A stretch of 21,488 nt of DNA from JBBRCX01 sp038204465 (GCA_038204465.1 JBBRCX010000078.1:1-21488); one strand, 5' to 3'. Positions 8,137 to 15,868 are shown, numbered from the stretch's first letter. Notes: a model not told the origin generated them from the letters alone. Numbers and translations are program-made.

Positions 8137-8196
8137 TTGCCGGTTGCCGCTCGCAGGCGAGGCACACCCGCTTCGCTGCCGAACGGCAACCGGCAA
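8137..8196. repeat. 13-bp perfect inverted repeat just before the sugar transferase start
   Basis: The left arm TTGCCGGTTGCCG (8137-8149) and the right arm CGGCAACCGGCAA (8184-8196) are exact reverse complements, with a 34-nt loop that itself holds CTCGC/GCGAG (8150-8154 and 8157-8161). The right arm covers about -21 to -9 relative to the ATG at 8205, where a ribosome-binding site would lie, and no Shine-Dalgarno sequence is visible there. No T-run follows, so it is not a plain terminator. It could act as an mRNA hairpin that tunes translation, a processing site or a REP-like element. Sixteen bases of it (8175-8190) recur inverted at 14155-14170. Confidence 0.55.
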
Positions 8197-8204
8197 TACC
8201 TTTG

Positions 8205-9677
8205 ATGACCCTCGCAGACTCCGTGACGCCAGCCTCGCTCACTCCGCCGCCGGCGCCCGCTCCGGCGAGCGCGCCCCCGCCGACACCAACTAACCGGACC
8301 ATCTGGGGACTCGACCCGCTCCAGCTCCACAATCGCTATTGGGCGTCGCACGGGGTTCAGGTGGTCCGCCAGGGCGAGCCCTCGGAAATCGTCCGCCACG
8401 CTGAGCTGTACCTGCTCATCGAGTCGGAGGCGCTGGCACTGTTCAAGCTGGCGCCGCTGATGGAGACTCTCAATTGGGTAAAACCCCAGGTGATGTTCGT
8501 CCGCCTGCACGACGCGCGCGAGCGCGGCTACCGCGAGAACGTCGTCACCGACGACGCCGATCGCTTCATCCGCTTCCAGCGCGTTTATGACGCCTCCAGC
8601 AGCATGACGCGCGTCGCCCTTACCCCCGATCGCGACATCGCGCAGCTCTGGCAGTCCGCGCCCAACGCGCTGACCGGCTGGCGGCGCCTGCGGCGTTTCA
8701 CGCCGCGCACCGACCGCGCCACTCAATCGATCAACGGCAACGTCTACGATCGCACCCTTGACCGCGAGGTAGCCTACTTCATCCACGAAGTCGTCGGCCT
8801 CTGGGGACGTCCCGATTCCACAGTCGTTCGCGCCCGCAAAGGCGTTGAGCAGGTCTGGAACGATCCGCAGGCGGAAGTGGAACCCGGCGCGAAGTTCATC
8901 GGACCGGTATGGGTGGGGGCCGGAAGGAAAGTCAAAGCGGGCACCACCGTGATCGGTCCCGCAGTGGTGTGGGATGATCCGCTCGCGCGGCCGCAGACCA
9001 ACGCGATCGAATGGCTCGACATTGAGCCAACTGAGCCGCCGCAGGATCCCTCGCCGAAAGATGTCACCCCGCTCGACCGCGCGTTCAAGCGGCTGTTTGA
9101 CCTGACGGTCAGCTTCCTTGCGATCCTCGCGACGCTGCCGCTTTACCCGTTCATCGTGCTGGCGATCCTGCTCGAGGACGGCCGGCCCTTTTTCTTCTCC
9201 CACCGGCGCGAGACCATCGCGGGCCGCGAGTTCCCTTGCATCAAGTTCCGCTCGATGCGCAAGGACGCAGAGAAGATGAAGGAGAAGCTCAAGGCACGCA
9301 ATCAGGCGGACGGCCCGCAGTTTTTCATCGAGAACGATCCGCGGTTGACGCGGGTCGGCCGTTTCCTGCGTCGTTACAACCTCGATGAGCTTCCGCAGTT
9401 CTTCAATGTGCTGGTCGGGCACATGTCGATCGTCGGCCCGCGGCCGAGCCCGTTCTCGGAGAATCAGTTCTGCCCCGCCTGGCGCGAGGCGCGGCTGAGC
9501 GTGAGACCGGGCATAACCGGGCTGTGGCAGATCAAGCGAACCCGTCGCCGCGGCAACGATTTCCAGGAGTGGATCAAGTACGACATCGAGTACGTGGAAA
9601 AACGGACCTGGCGACTCGACCTGCTGATCATCTGGAAGACATTCTCCACCGTCTTCGGCAAGCTCAGTCGTAACTGA
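8205..9677 (+). CDS. Polyprenyl-phosphate priming sugar transferase with an added N-terminal module
   Basis: This is a 490-residue protein from the ATG at 8205; a TTG three bases earlier is less likely. The C-terminal 200 residues are a bacterial sugar transferase (WbaP/WcaJ-type monotopic phosphoglycosyl transferase): FKRLFDL (294-300), one hydrophobic segment (about 299-322), FPCIKFRSMRKDAEK (343-357), NDPRLTRVGRFLRRYNLDELPQ (377-398), GHMSIVGPRP (405-414), VRPGITGLWQI (433-443) and YDIEYVEK (459-466). By family it moves a sugar phosphate from a nucleotide sugar to undecaprenyl phosphate, the first step of repeat-unit assembly. WbaP-like enzymes carry four N-terminal membrane helices; here they are replaced by a Pro/Ala-rich leader (1-30), a soluble domain of unknown identity (31-215) and a hexapeptide-like stretch (VEPGAKFIGPVWVGAGRKV, 225-243, on to 256) resembling nucleotidyltransferase tails. 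The domain may bind a substrate or regulate the transferase. Confidence 0.9.
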   Translation: MTLADSVTPASLTPPPAPAPASAPPPTPTNRTIWGLDPLQLHNRYWASHGVQVVRQGEPSEIVRHAELYLLIESEALALFKLAPLMETLNWVKPQVMFVRLHDARERGYRENVVTDDADRFIRFQRVYDASSSMTRVALTPDRDIAQLWQSAPNALTGWRRLRRFTPRTDRATQSINGNVYDRTLDREVAYFIHEVVGLWGRPDSTVVRARKGVEQVWNDPQAEVEPGAKFIGPVWVGAGRKVKAGTTVIGPAVVWDDPLARPQTNAIEWLDIEPTEPPQDPSPKDVTPLDRAFKRLFDLTVSFLAILATLPLYPFIVLAILLEDGRPFFFSHRRETIAGREFPCIKFRSMRKDAEKMKEKLKARNQADGPQFFIENDPRLTRVGRFLRRYNLDELPQFFNVLVGHMSIVGPRPSPFSENQFCPAWREARLSVRPGITGLWQIKRTRRRGNDFQEWIKYDIEYVEKRTWRLDLLIIWKTFSTVFGKLSRN

Positions 9678-9703
9678 ACCCCAGCATCTCGCGCCTTTTC
9701 TCG

Positions 9704-9717
9704 CGTCGGCACCGACG
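9704..9717 (+). other. Short hairpin in the 148-nt gap before the TPR gene
   Basis: CGTCGG (9704-9709) and CCGACG (9712-9717) pair around a two-base loop, or CGTCG/CGACG around GCAC, 27 nt after the sugar transferase stop. A T-run (CCCTTTTT) comes only about 30 nt later, so it is a poor intrinsic terminator. It may still mark an operon boundary. Confidence 0.25.
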
Positions 9718-9825
9718 GGTCATGCTTCGGGCCGGAAAACCTCCCTTTTTAACGGACCCAACCCCCCTGCGGTCGATTTTTAGCATCAGGGCGTTACAAC
9801 CTGAGCCTGTGAACCGAGCAAAACG

Positions 9826-12800
9826 ATGAACATTCGACCCAAAACCATGCGCCGGCTTGCGGTGCTGCTTGTCCTGCTGCTGGCGATCGCGGGCCTGCTG
9901 TTCGGTGGATACCTCGTGAGCAAGCGCCGAATGGCAGTGAAAATCGAAGAGGAGCGGCAGGCGGCCATGGACGCCTACCGCAAGTCCGATTTCAACGGCG
10001 CACTTCCTCATTTCGACTACTACCTGACCAAGACAAAGCTCGCTGAGAAGCAGGGAGCCGAGGTCGACGAGCAGGCCGCCGAAGCGCTTTTCGCCTACGG
10101 TGAAAGCCGCCGTAACATCGAGATGCCCAACGGGCGTCACATCTTCGAGGCGGTCAAGGTTTTTGAGACATACCAGCGAATGTGTCCGGATGATCTGCGG
10201 GCCAAGCACGCGCTTCTCGAGTTGTACCCGCGCATTCGTTATGAGGCGGAGGCAATCAAGCTCGCGGATGACGTGCTCGCCCGCGACCCGGCCGACATCG
10301 CAGCCCTCCGCTCCAAAGTGCGGGCGCTGGTTGGACAGCAGAAAAGGGAGGAGGCGCTGGCTATCAGCCAGAAGCTCAACGCCGTTGCGCCTCACGAACT
10401 GCGCAGCCAGATCTTCACTCAGAGTCTGCTGCTCGAGCTCAACCATAAGCCCGAAGAGCTCGTTAAGCTTGCCGAAGACCAGGTGAAGGCGCATCCCAAC
10501 GACGCCTATTTCGAGGTGCTTCTCGCCTACAACTACTCGCGCGCCGATCAGCCCGAGCCGGCGAAGAAGTGGCTCCGCGCCGCCGCCGAGCACGCACCGG
10601 CCGATCTCGAATTCGTGAAGCAGCTCACCGGCATGCTCGACCGGGTTGGGATGACGTCCGAAGCCACCCAGGTCGTGGAGCGCAGCGTCGAGCAGTCGAA
10701 GGGAGATCCCCAGTTCATGCTGGCGCTGGTGCAGCGCAAATGGCAGAATGGCGAGAACCAGGAAGTTGTCGATCGGCTCGCATACCTGGACCCCAAGTCG
10801 CCCACATCGGACGCGCAGCTGCTGGCATTCCGCGCGTTGGCGCTCTACGCGTTAGACCGCCCTGCTGAAGCCGACCCGATCGTGGAGGCGCTGGCTGCGC
10901 GCGAAATGGACGCCAGCGCCCTCTCCTGGGCGACGGCCTTGAAGGCTGGCTTCGCCCAGCCCGCGCGCGAGCCGCGCGACCAGATCAAACAGTACCAGGC
11001 GGCGCTGAATCGGAGTCCCGACAACGCCGTCATCCGCTTCATGCTTGGCCAGGCATACGCGCGGCTGGGGGAAACCGAGCCCGCCGTCGAGGCATGGGAG
11101 CGGGCGGGAGACCTGGCGCCGAGCTGGGCGACGCCTCACGCCATGATGGCGCGCGTCTTCACGCAGAGCGCCCGCTACCCGCAGGCCCTTGTGCAATCTC
11201 GTCAGGCTTACCAGATCAACCCGAACCTTCCCGGCGTTGTCACGGGCGTGATGGTGGCTTATTTCAACACGCTCGACGACAGCGCCAAGCCGGAGGCGGT
11301 GACAGCACTGCTGAAGGACGTTGAGCAGGTTCAGGCGCAGCAGCCGTTGGAGCCTGAGACACTGCCGATCTACGTCGCACTGCTCGCCCGCACCGGTCAG
11401 CGGGACAAGGCCCAGAAGGTTATTCATGCTGCAATGGATGCGGAGCATGCGCTGCCGGCTGAAACGCTGGCGCGTCTGGCGGTAGTCAGCAATTCGCAGC
11501 AGCTGGGCGCCGAGCAGGAGATCATGGCGGCGGCGGAAAAGCTGCACGGCTCTACCCCGGGCATCGCGCTGCGACAGGCGCTGCTGCTTGCCGACTCCGG
11601 CAAGCCGCAGGACGGGCTGCAGTTGCTGCAGAAGGCGCAGGCCGCCGCGAAGAGTGACGCCGTCCGCTGGAGAATCGCCGTCGCCGAATACCGTGACTGG
11701 ATCCAGGACAAGGATGTGGCGAAGGAGTGGGTCGATCTGGGCGATGCGAACCCGAAGGACCTGGCCGTACAGACCGCGGTGCTGAGATCGCGCGCCCGAT
11801 TCGCGGACCGCGACTTCTGGCAGCGCAGCATCGATCGGGCCAAAAAGCTGACTGGTGAGGAGGGCGTCTTATGGCGCCTGGAGCGGGCGCGGTGGCTGCT
11901 GTCGGGCAATCCGAGCAGCAAGGACTCCGCAGAAGCGGTCAACCAGTTGACCGCGATCACCCAGTCTTCGCCGACCCTTGCGGACCCGCACCGCCTGCTC
12001 GCCAACGCGCTGGAGCGAATCAGCAAGGACAAGTCGGAGAACGACAAAGGAGACTTCCTCAAGCGCGCCGCCGATGAGATGAAGGTCGCTGCCGGCTTGA
12101 CGCCCGACGATCCGGCAACCGTACTGGAGCTCACCCGGCTGCTCACCACGATCGGGCGCCGCGAGGAGGCCCAGAAACCTCTCGATCGGCTCGTCCAGAG
12201 CACGATCCTCAGCCCGCAGGCGCGGAAACAGACCGCGCACGCTCTGGCTTCGCGCGGCTACTGGCAGGAGGCCATCGCGGTTTTGACGCCCGCGCCGCAA
12301 GACGCCGAACGCGACGCCCTGATGGCCGCTCTTTACCACCATACCGGAAAAACCACCGCCGCGGCCGATTACTACAACAAGGTGCTGGGCGCGAAGTCCC
12401 CCGATGCGACCTCTTTGGTTGACGCGGCTGACTTCTTCGCCCGGCACGATCAGAAAGAGCAGGCCCAGAAATTCCTCGCCCGGCTTGAAACCGCGACAGA
12501 CTCGAAAGTGTTGCGCGAGACGCTCCTGGGGCGCTACAGCGAGCAGCATGTCGGTGACGACGCCGCCCTGGCGCACTTCAACGCAGCCGTGCAGGCCGCC
12601 CCGGCAGACGCGACGGCCCAGAGAGAACTGGCCGGCTTCTATCTGCGGCACGGGAAGTACGAGCAGACGGTCGCCACGGTGGACGAAGGACTCAAATCGG
12701 CGCCCGATGACGCGGACCTCAAATCGCTGAAAGTCACGGCGGACGCCATGAGGGCCTACGCCAAAGACCAGGACATGCTCGCTCTAAGCAGCGTGTTATC

Positions 12801-14079
12801 GCGCGAGCCGCGCAACGAAGCGGCGTCGGAGATGTTCAAGGTTCTGGCGGAGGCAAAGTCGAGCGGCGAGGATGTCGCCAAAACCGTCGCCCGGCTGGAC
12901 GCGTTAGCTGCGACGCACCCGAACTTCCCTGAGCTTCAGGCGAAACTGATTCAAGGATATCTGGCACTGAAGAAGTATCCGAAGGCCGAGTCATTGGCGC
13001 TGCGTGCGGCGGAGAATTGGCCGAACGATCCAAGGTTTGCCCATCTGCTGGTCGCCGTTTATCACAACCAGGGCCCCGACGCGCTCTCGCGAGCGCTCGA
13101 CGCGGCACGGCAATGGCGGAGCCGCTCGCCCGAAAACACGCTCGAACCGGATGTGGTCATCGCTGACATGCTCCTGCAGCTGCGCAGGCCGGGGGAAGCG
13201 GTGGAAACGCTGCAACGCTACGTTGCTGCCGCGGCCAGGCCTGATGGCAACGCCGCCGTCGTAAGCCTCTACGCGCAGGCACTGATCGGTTCCAGCCGCG
13301 AGTCCGAAGCTGTCGCGTTGCTCAAGCCATTGGCCGAGCAGTCTGCGAAATGGCGGTCGATCTGGTTGAGTTTGGCGGCCCGGGCGCATCGCGATGGAAG
13401 CGCCGCATCGAAGTGGATCACGCAAGTCACTCCGCTATTACAGCCGGGGGCCACGCAGGAACAACAGGCGCTTGCTGAGTCCTGGTTCGCAGTTGGCCAG
13501 CAGTTTCATGAGCCGAAGGCATTCGACAATGCCCACGCGGTGCTCACCGCGCTCGTGGGCAAAACCGATGCGCCTTCGGATGCCTGGTTTCTCTATGCCG
13601 CCAACGCCGAAGCTCGTGCAGACTTGCCGGAAGCGGAACGCGGTTATCGCGAAGTTCTCAAGCGCGAACCGAATACACCGGCGGCGTGCAACAATCTCGC
13701 CTACGTTCTGCTCGCGCAGGGTCATCCGCAGGATCTATCCGAAGCGCTGTCGCTGGCGGAGAAGGCGATCGCCGCTGGGCCTGACAACGCTACCTTCCGC
13801 GACACTCGTGCCCGCATTTATGCCCAACAGGGGAATAACAACGCGGCCATCGGCGACTTCCAAGCCGCGCTGAAGCTCGACCGCGACAGCCTGGAGGCGA
13901 TGATCGGTCTGGCTGATGTTCTCTCGCGCTCGGGGCAGGTAGAAGCGGCAAAGGCATTGCTGCCGGAGGTCGCGAAGCGTATCGAACTCTCGCCACCACT
14001 CGCCCCGCCCCTTCAGAAACAGTTAGATGGCGTCCGCAGCGCGCTGAAGGAAACGGTGCGGTCCGGGCGGGCGGATTAA
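9826..14079 (+). CDS. Very large membrane-anchored TPR-repeat protein
   Basis: This is a 1417-residue protein that is almost entirely helical-pair repeats of TPR type. A basic start (MNIRPKTMRR) leads into one hydrophobic helix (about 9-29) with no lipobox cysteine, so it is a membrane anchor with the repeats most likely in the periplasm. The clearest TPR units are near residues 385-480 (IKQYQAALNRSPDNAVIRF, LGQAYARLGETEPAVEAWERA), 925-960 (ELAGFYLRHGKYEQTVATV) and 1287-1385 (ACNNLAYVLLAQG, ARIYAQQGNNNAAIGDFQAA). The Ala- and Gln-rich repeats are diverged from each other. TPR proteins are scaffolds; long ones occur with PEP-CTERM/exosortase loci (PrsT) and with polysaccharide exporters (PelB, AlgK, BcsC). 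PrsT is described as a lipoprotein, whereas this one is not, and no outer-membrane barrel is seen at the C-terminus. A role in organising glycan secretion or protein sorting is inferred from position only. Confidence 0.88.
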   Translation: MNIRPKTMRRLAVLLVLLLAIAGLLFGGYLVSKRRMAVKIEEERQAAMDAYRKSDFNGALPHFDYYLTKTKLAEKQGAEVDEQAAEALFAYGESRRNIEMPNGRHIFEAVKVFETYQRMCPDDLRAKHALLELYPRIRYEAEAIKLADDVLARDPADIAALRSKVRALVGQQKREEALAISQKLNAVAPHELRSQIFTQSLLLELNHKPEELVKLAEDQVKAHPNDAYFEVLLAYNYSRADQPEPAKKWLRAAAEHAPADLEFVKQLTGMLDRVGMTSEATQVVERSVEQSKGDPQFMLALVQRKWQNGENQEVVDRLAYLDPKSPTSDAQLLAFRALALYALDRPAEADPIVEALAAREMDASALSWATALKAGFAQPAREPRDQIKQYQAALNRSPDNAVIRFMLGQAYARLGETEPAVEAWERAGDLAPSWATPHAMMARVFTQSARYPQALVQSRQAYQINPNLPGVVTGVMVAYFNTLDDSAKPEAVTALLKDVEQVQAQQPLEPETLPIYVALLARTGQRDKAQKVIHAAMDAEHALPAETLARLAVVSNSQQLGAEQEIMAAAEKLHGSTPGIALRQALLLADSGKPQDGLQLLQKAQAAAKSDAVRWRIAVAEYRDWIQDKDVAKEWVDLGDANPKDLAVQTAVLRSRARFADRDFWQRSIDRAKKLTGEEGVLWRLERARWLLSGNPSSKDSAEAVNQLTAITQSSPTLADPHRLLANALERISKDKSENDKGDFLKRAADEMKVAAGLTPDDPATVLELTRLLTTIGRREEAQKPLDRLVQSTILSPQARKQTAHALASRGYWQEAIAVLTPAPQDAERDALMAALYHHTGKTTAAADYYNKVLGAKSPDATSLVDAADFFARHDQKEQAQKFLARLETATDSKVLRETLLGRYSEQHVGDDAALAHFNAAVQAAPADATAQRELAGFYLRHGKYEQTVATVDEGLKSAPDDADLKSLKVTADAMRAYAKDQDMLALSSVLSREPRNEAASEMFKVLAEAKSSGEDVAKTVARLDALAATHPNFPELQAKLIQGYLALKKYPKAESLALRAAENWPNDPRFAHLLVAVYHNQGPDALSRALDAARQWRSRSPENTLEPDVVIADMLLQLRRPGEAVETLQRYVAAAARPDGNAAVVSLYAQALIGSSRESEAVALLKPLAEQSAKWRSIWLSLAARAHRDGSAASKWITQVTPLLQPGATQEQQALAESWFAVGQQFHEPKAFDNAHAVLTALVGKTDAPSDAWFLYAANAEARADLPEAERGYREVLKREPNTPAACNNLAYVLLAQGHPQDLSEALSLAEKAIAAGPDNATFRDTRARIYAQQGNNNAAIGDFQAALKLDRDSLEAMIGLADVLSRSGQVEAAKALLPEVAKRIELSPPLAPPLQKQLDGVRSALKETVRSGRAD

Positions 14080-14154
14080 GCGCCCCGAACCGGGTGCGAC
14101 CCGCGTCTGCTGACAGACCTGCAACCTTCCCCGCAACGTGTTCCGCACCCAAGC

Positions 14155-14170
14155 GTTGCCGTTCGGCAGC
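14155..14170. repeat. Second, inverted copy of a 16-bp palindromic intergenic element
   Basis: GTTGCCGTTCGGCAGC here is the exact reverse complement of 8175-8190. Its core TGCCG-TT-CGGCA forms a five-pair hairpin. Both copies lie between genes. This could be a small REP-type element or a shared regulatory site; with only two copies visible, chance is not excluded. Confidence 0.35.
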
Positions 14171-14492
14171 TTTACTGTGCGTCAATTCGGTTATCGCGGG
14201 GCTCGTCCCAAGTTACCAAACAGCCGCCGAGGGCCTTTCCAGAGGGGAAAAGCGGGGCCCCGCTCGCTCAAGCGACGTACGGCACCGCCTTTGCTCAACT
14301 TACCCGCGAGAATACGCGTCTCGGGTATGAGACGTGCGTTCCGTGGGTTTGGAGTGCCGGTTCAGCAGTAACACCAAATCCGCAAAGGTCTTATAAACGC
14401 GCGCGGCGTTAGGCTGATGGGGCAGCCCTGCTGGTGGGTGGTCTGCACGGATGCGCTGATTTTGTCGTAGTGATCGATTGCGGTCCGATAGT

Positions 14493-14520
14493 TTTACGTC
14501 TTGCGAGGTTGAATTAGAAT
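14493..14520 (+). promoter_or_regulatory. Candidate promoter for the sorted surface protein gene
   Basis: TTTACG (14493-14498) and TAGAAT (14515-14520, five of six -10 consensus bases) are separated by 16 bp in the most AT-rich part of the gap. If used, the transcript would carry a leader of about 320 nt. This is a motif match by eye only. Confidence 0.3.
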
Positions 14521-14790
14521 TATTATTGTGCATTTTGAGCAGGCCGGTAGAATACCTGGCTTCATAAGCTGGCGAAACCGCACCAGCTTTCAGTGGGTGT
14601 TTCCAGACTCTTTCGGTGGGTTTCTGATGCGACCCCGCACCGGGAACTGCGGCAGAAAGGGGATGATGAGTATACACGTGTGAACTTTGGTTGTGGGTTC
14701 CGTCTGGATCAGCAGTGGTCCGGGACCAAGTGAGCATGTGGTGGTGGTTGGTATCGTCCGCGGTTTTTTCCGTGTGGCAGCGCGGACGAG

Positions 14791-14837
14791 AGCATCGATC
14801 AAACGATGCTTGCGATTGACAGGTTCACGTAAGGAGG
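14791..14837 (+). promoter_or_regulatory. Hairpin followed by a consensus Shine-Dalgarno sequence
   Basis: AGCATCG (14791-14797) and CGATGCT (14804-14810) form a perfect seven-pair stem with a six-base loop. It ends 20 bases before AAGGAGG (14831-14837), a full match to the anti-Shine-Dalgarno complement, which sits eight bases before the ATG at 14846. This is the strongest ribosome-binding site in the window and suggests high translation. The hairpin could protect the 5' end or respond to a regulator. Confidence 0.5.
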
Positions 14838-14845
14838 TTTCATAG

Positions 14846-15622
14846 ATGTACTCCCCATTGCATAAAATCCTGCCGTCGATTCGTTCGATGGCCGGCGCGA
14901 AGGCGAGCAAACGTTGGGTGACTGCCGCAGCAATGCTCGGCATGATTTCCCTTGGCGTTTGCCAGGCCGACGCGGGTTTCAGTTCGATTCGCAAGTCGAA
15001 GACCGCCAGTGAGGCCAATCAGGAGCAGATCCTGGAGCACGTCTACGGCGGTGATTTCGTCAAGAATGGCAACGACTATTCCAACGGAACCGTCACCGCG
15101 ACGCGCGAAGATGACTCGACTGACCAGGTCTGGAACACTGACATCACCTCGGCGCGCGCCCTTGCGGCGTTCGCGCGGAAGCGTCAGTCCTTCGGCATCG
15201 ACAGCGGCGCCTCGGGCGATACGTTCCAGAAGCTGTTTGACGTGACTGGCCGTGACTTTGCCGCCACCGGCTCCAGCACCGTCACCGGCGAAGGCAGCTC
15301 GTTTCGGGTTGCTCGCGGCGGGCAGAACGGCAGCAAGCCGGTCTACACCTCGCTCAACGCGGATAACTCCGACGGCCGGGACCATGTGGTCAGCTACAAG
15401 TTGTCAGGTGGCGGGACGAACGGGAAGTTTGTCCTGTTCTTCGAAGACCTGGCCGGCAATCGGTCGGACTTCGACTACAACGACCTGGTCGTTGAGGCAT
15501 CCACCGCCGGCAGCAGTGCAGTCCTTATTCCCCTCCCGGCAGCGGCTTGGAGCGGTCTGACGGGTCTGCTCGGACTGGGTGTGATGGCCGGCTTCAAGAA
15601 AGCCAGAAAGCTTCTGTCGTAA
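14846..15622 (+). CDS. Exported DUF4114-domain protein with PEP-CTERM-like (IPLPA type) sorting signal
   Basis: This is a 258-residue probable exosortase substrate. A long signal peptide with a basic start and hydrophobic stretch (about 24-38) ends near ADA-G (43/44). The middle, rich in Gly, Ser, Asp and Asn, ends in FVLFFEDLAGNRSDFDYNDL (195-214); FEDL with DFDYNDLVVE is the hallmark of DUF4114 domains, with an acidic, possibly calcium-binding loop. The C-terminus has the three parts of a sorting signal: IPLPAAAW (228-235), a hydrophobic helix (about 236-250) and a basic tail KKARK (251-255). The motif is closer to VPLPA-CTERM than to classic PEP-CTERM. By family the tail would be recognised and cut by an exosortase and the protein kept on the cell surface or in the matrix. 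The exosortase at 4170-5045 is the obvious partner. A strong ribosome-binding site and terminator flank the gene, so it is a single-gene transcript. Confidence 0.87.
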   Translation: MYSPLHKILPSIRSMAGAKASKRWVTAAAMLGMISLGVCQADAGFSSIRKSKTASEANQEQILEHVYGGDFVKNGNDYSNGTVTATREDDSTDQVWNTDITSARALAAFARKRQSFGIDSGASGDTFQKLFDVTGRDFAATGSSTVTGEGSSFRVARGGQNGSKPVYTSLNADNSDGRDHVVSYKLSGGGTNGKFVLFFEDLAGNRSDFDYNDLVVEASTAGSSAVLIPLPAAAWSGLTGLLGLGVMAGFKKARKLLS

Positions 15623-15653
15623 GCACGACCTGAAAGCTGTTCAGTGAAAGCAC

Positions 15654-15693
15654 GGAGCGGGGTTCGATTCCACATCGAACCCCGCTCCTTTTT
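15654..15693 (+). terminator. Strong Rho-independent terminator
   Basis: GGAGCGGGGTTCGAT (15654-15668) and ATCGAACCCCGCTCC (15674-15688) pair perfectly over 15 bp around a five-base loop (TCCAC), followed by TTTTT (15689-15693). It lies 31 nt after the stop of the DUF4114 protein and ends that transcript. Confidence 0.93.
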
Positions 15694-15794
15694 CTGTTGT
15701 TTCTCGTTTCGTTCTTCAAGCCGCTGCGCATGGCCACAACCTTTGAGACGCAGGTTGCGGTAGAGCGGGTTGCCTGGCGTAGGCCGGGCATCTC

Positions 15795-15833
15795 CAAACG
15801 CAAACTCCCGTCTCCGCTGCGCGGATCGGGAGT
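15795..15833 (-). terminator. Probable terminator of the KGG-repeat gene
   Basis: On the - strand, ACTCCCG and CGGGAGT (15827-15833 and 15804-15810) pair over 7 bp. An inner CCGC/GCGG pairing is closed by a three-base loop, and the stem is followed by TTTGCGTTT. It starts 36 nt past the stop of the - strand gene. The T-run is interrupted, so termination strength is uncertain. Confidence 0.5.
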
Positions 15834-15868
15834 GCTCGCTCTATAAAGCGTTCTTGGGTGAATGCCCG

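Larger units (their letters stand above)
14080..14845. other. 766-nt intergenic region and probable long leader of the sorted surface protein gene
   Basis: I see no convincing gene on either strand; the frames that are open give Arg/Ser-rich, low-quality peptides. The composition shifts from GC-rich (14080-14350) to markedly more AT-rich (14480-14560), as at a promoter. Structures seen are a 16-bp REP-like repeat at 14155-14170; a bulged hairpin ACGCGTCTC (14314-14322) with GAGACGTGCGT (14329-14339); a 7-bp hairpin AAGCTGG (14566-14572) with CCAGCTT (14583-14589); and a 7-bp hairpin at 14791-14810. No known riboswitch consensus was recognised by eye. Confidence 0.5.

Noticed and set aside
14816..14821. 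Perfect TTGACA as a -35 box for the surface protein gene
   Set aside because: A -10 box at normal spacing would fall on the ribosome-binding site or start codon and none is visible there.
14700..14845. Sigma-54 (RpoN) promoter, expected for some PEP-CTERM genes
   Set aside because: No GG-N10-GC pair with the usual surrounding bases was found; TGGCAG at 14775-14780 lacks a -12 partner.
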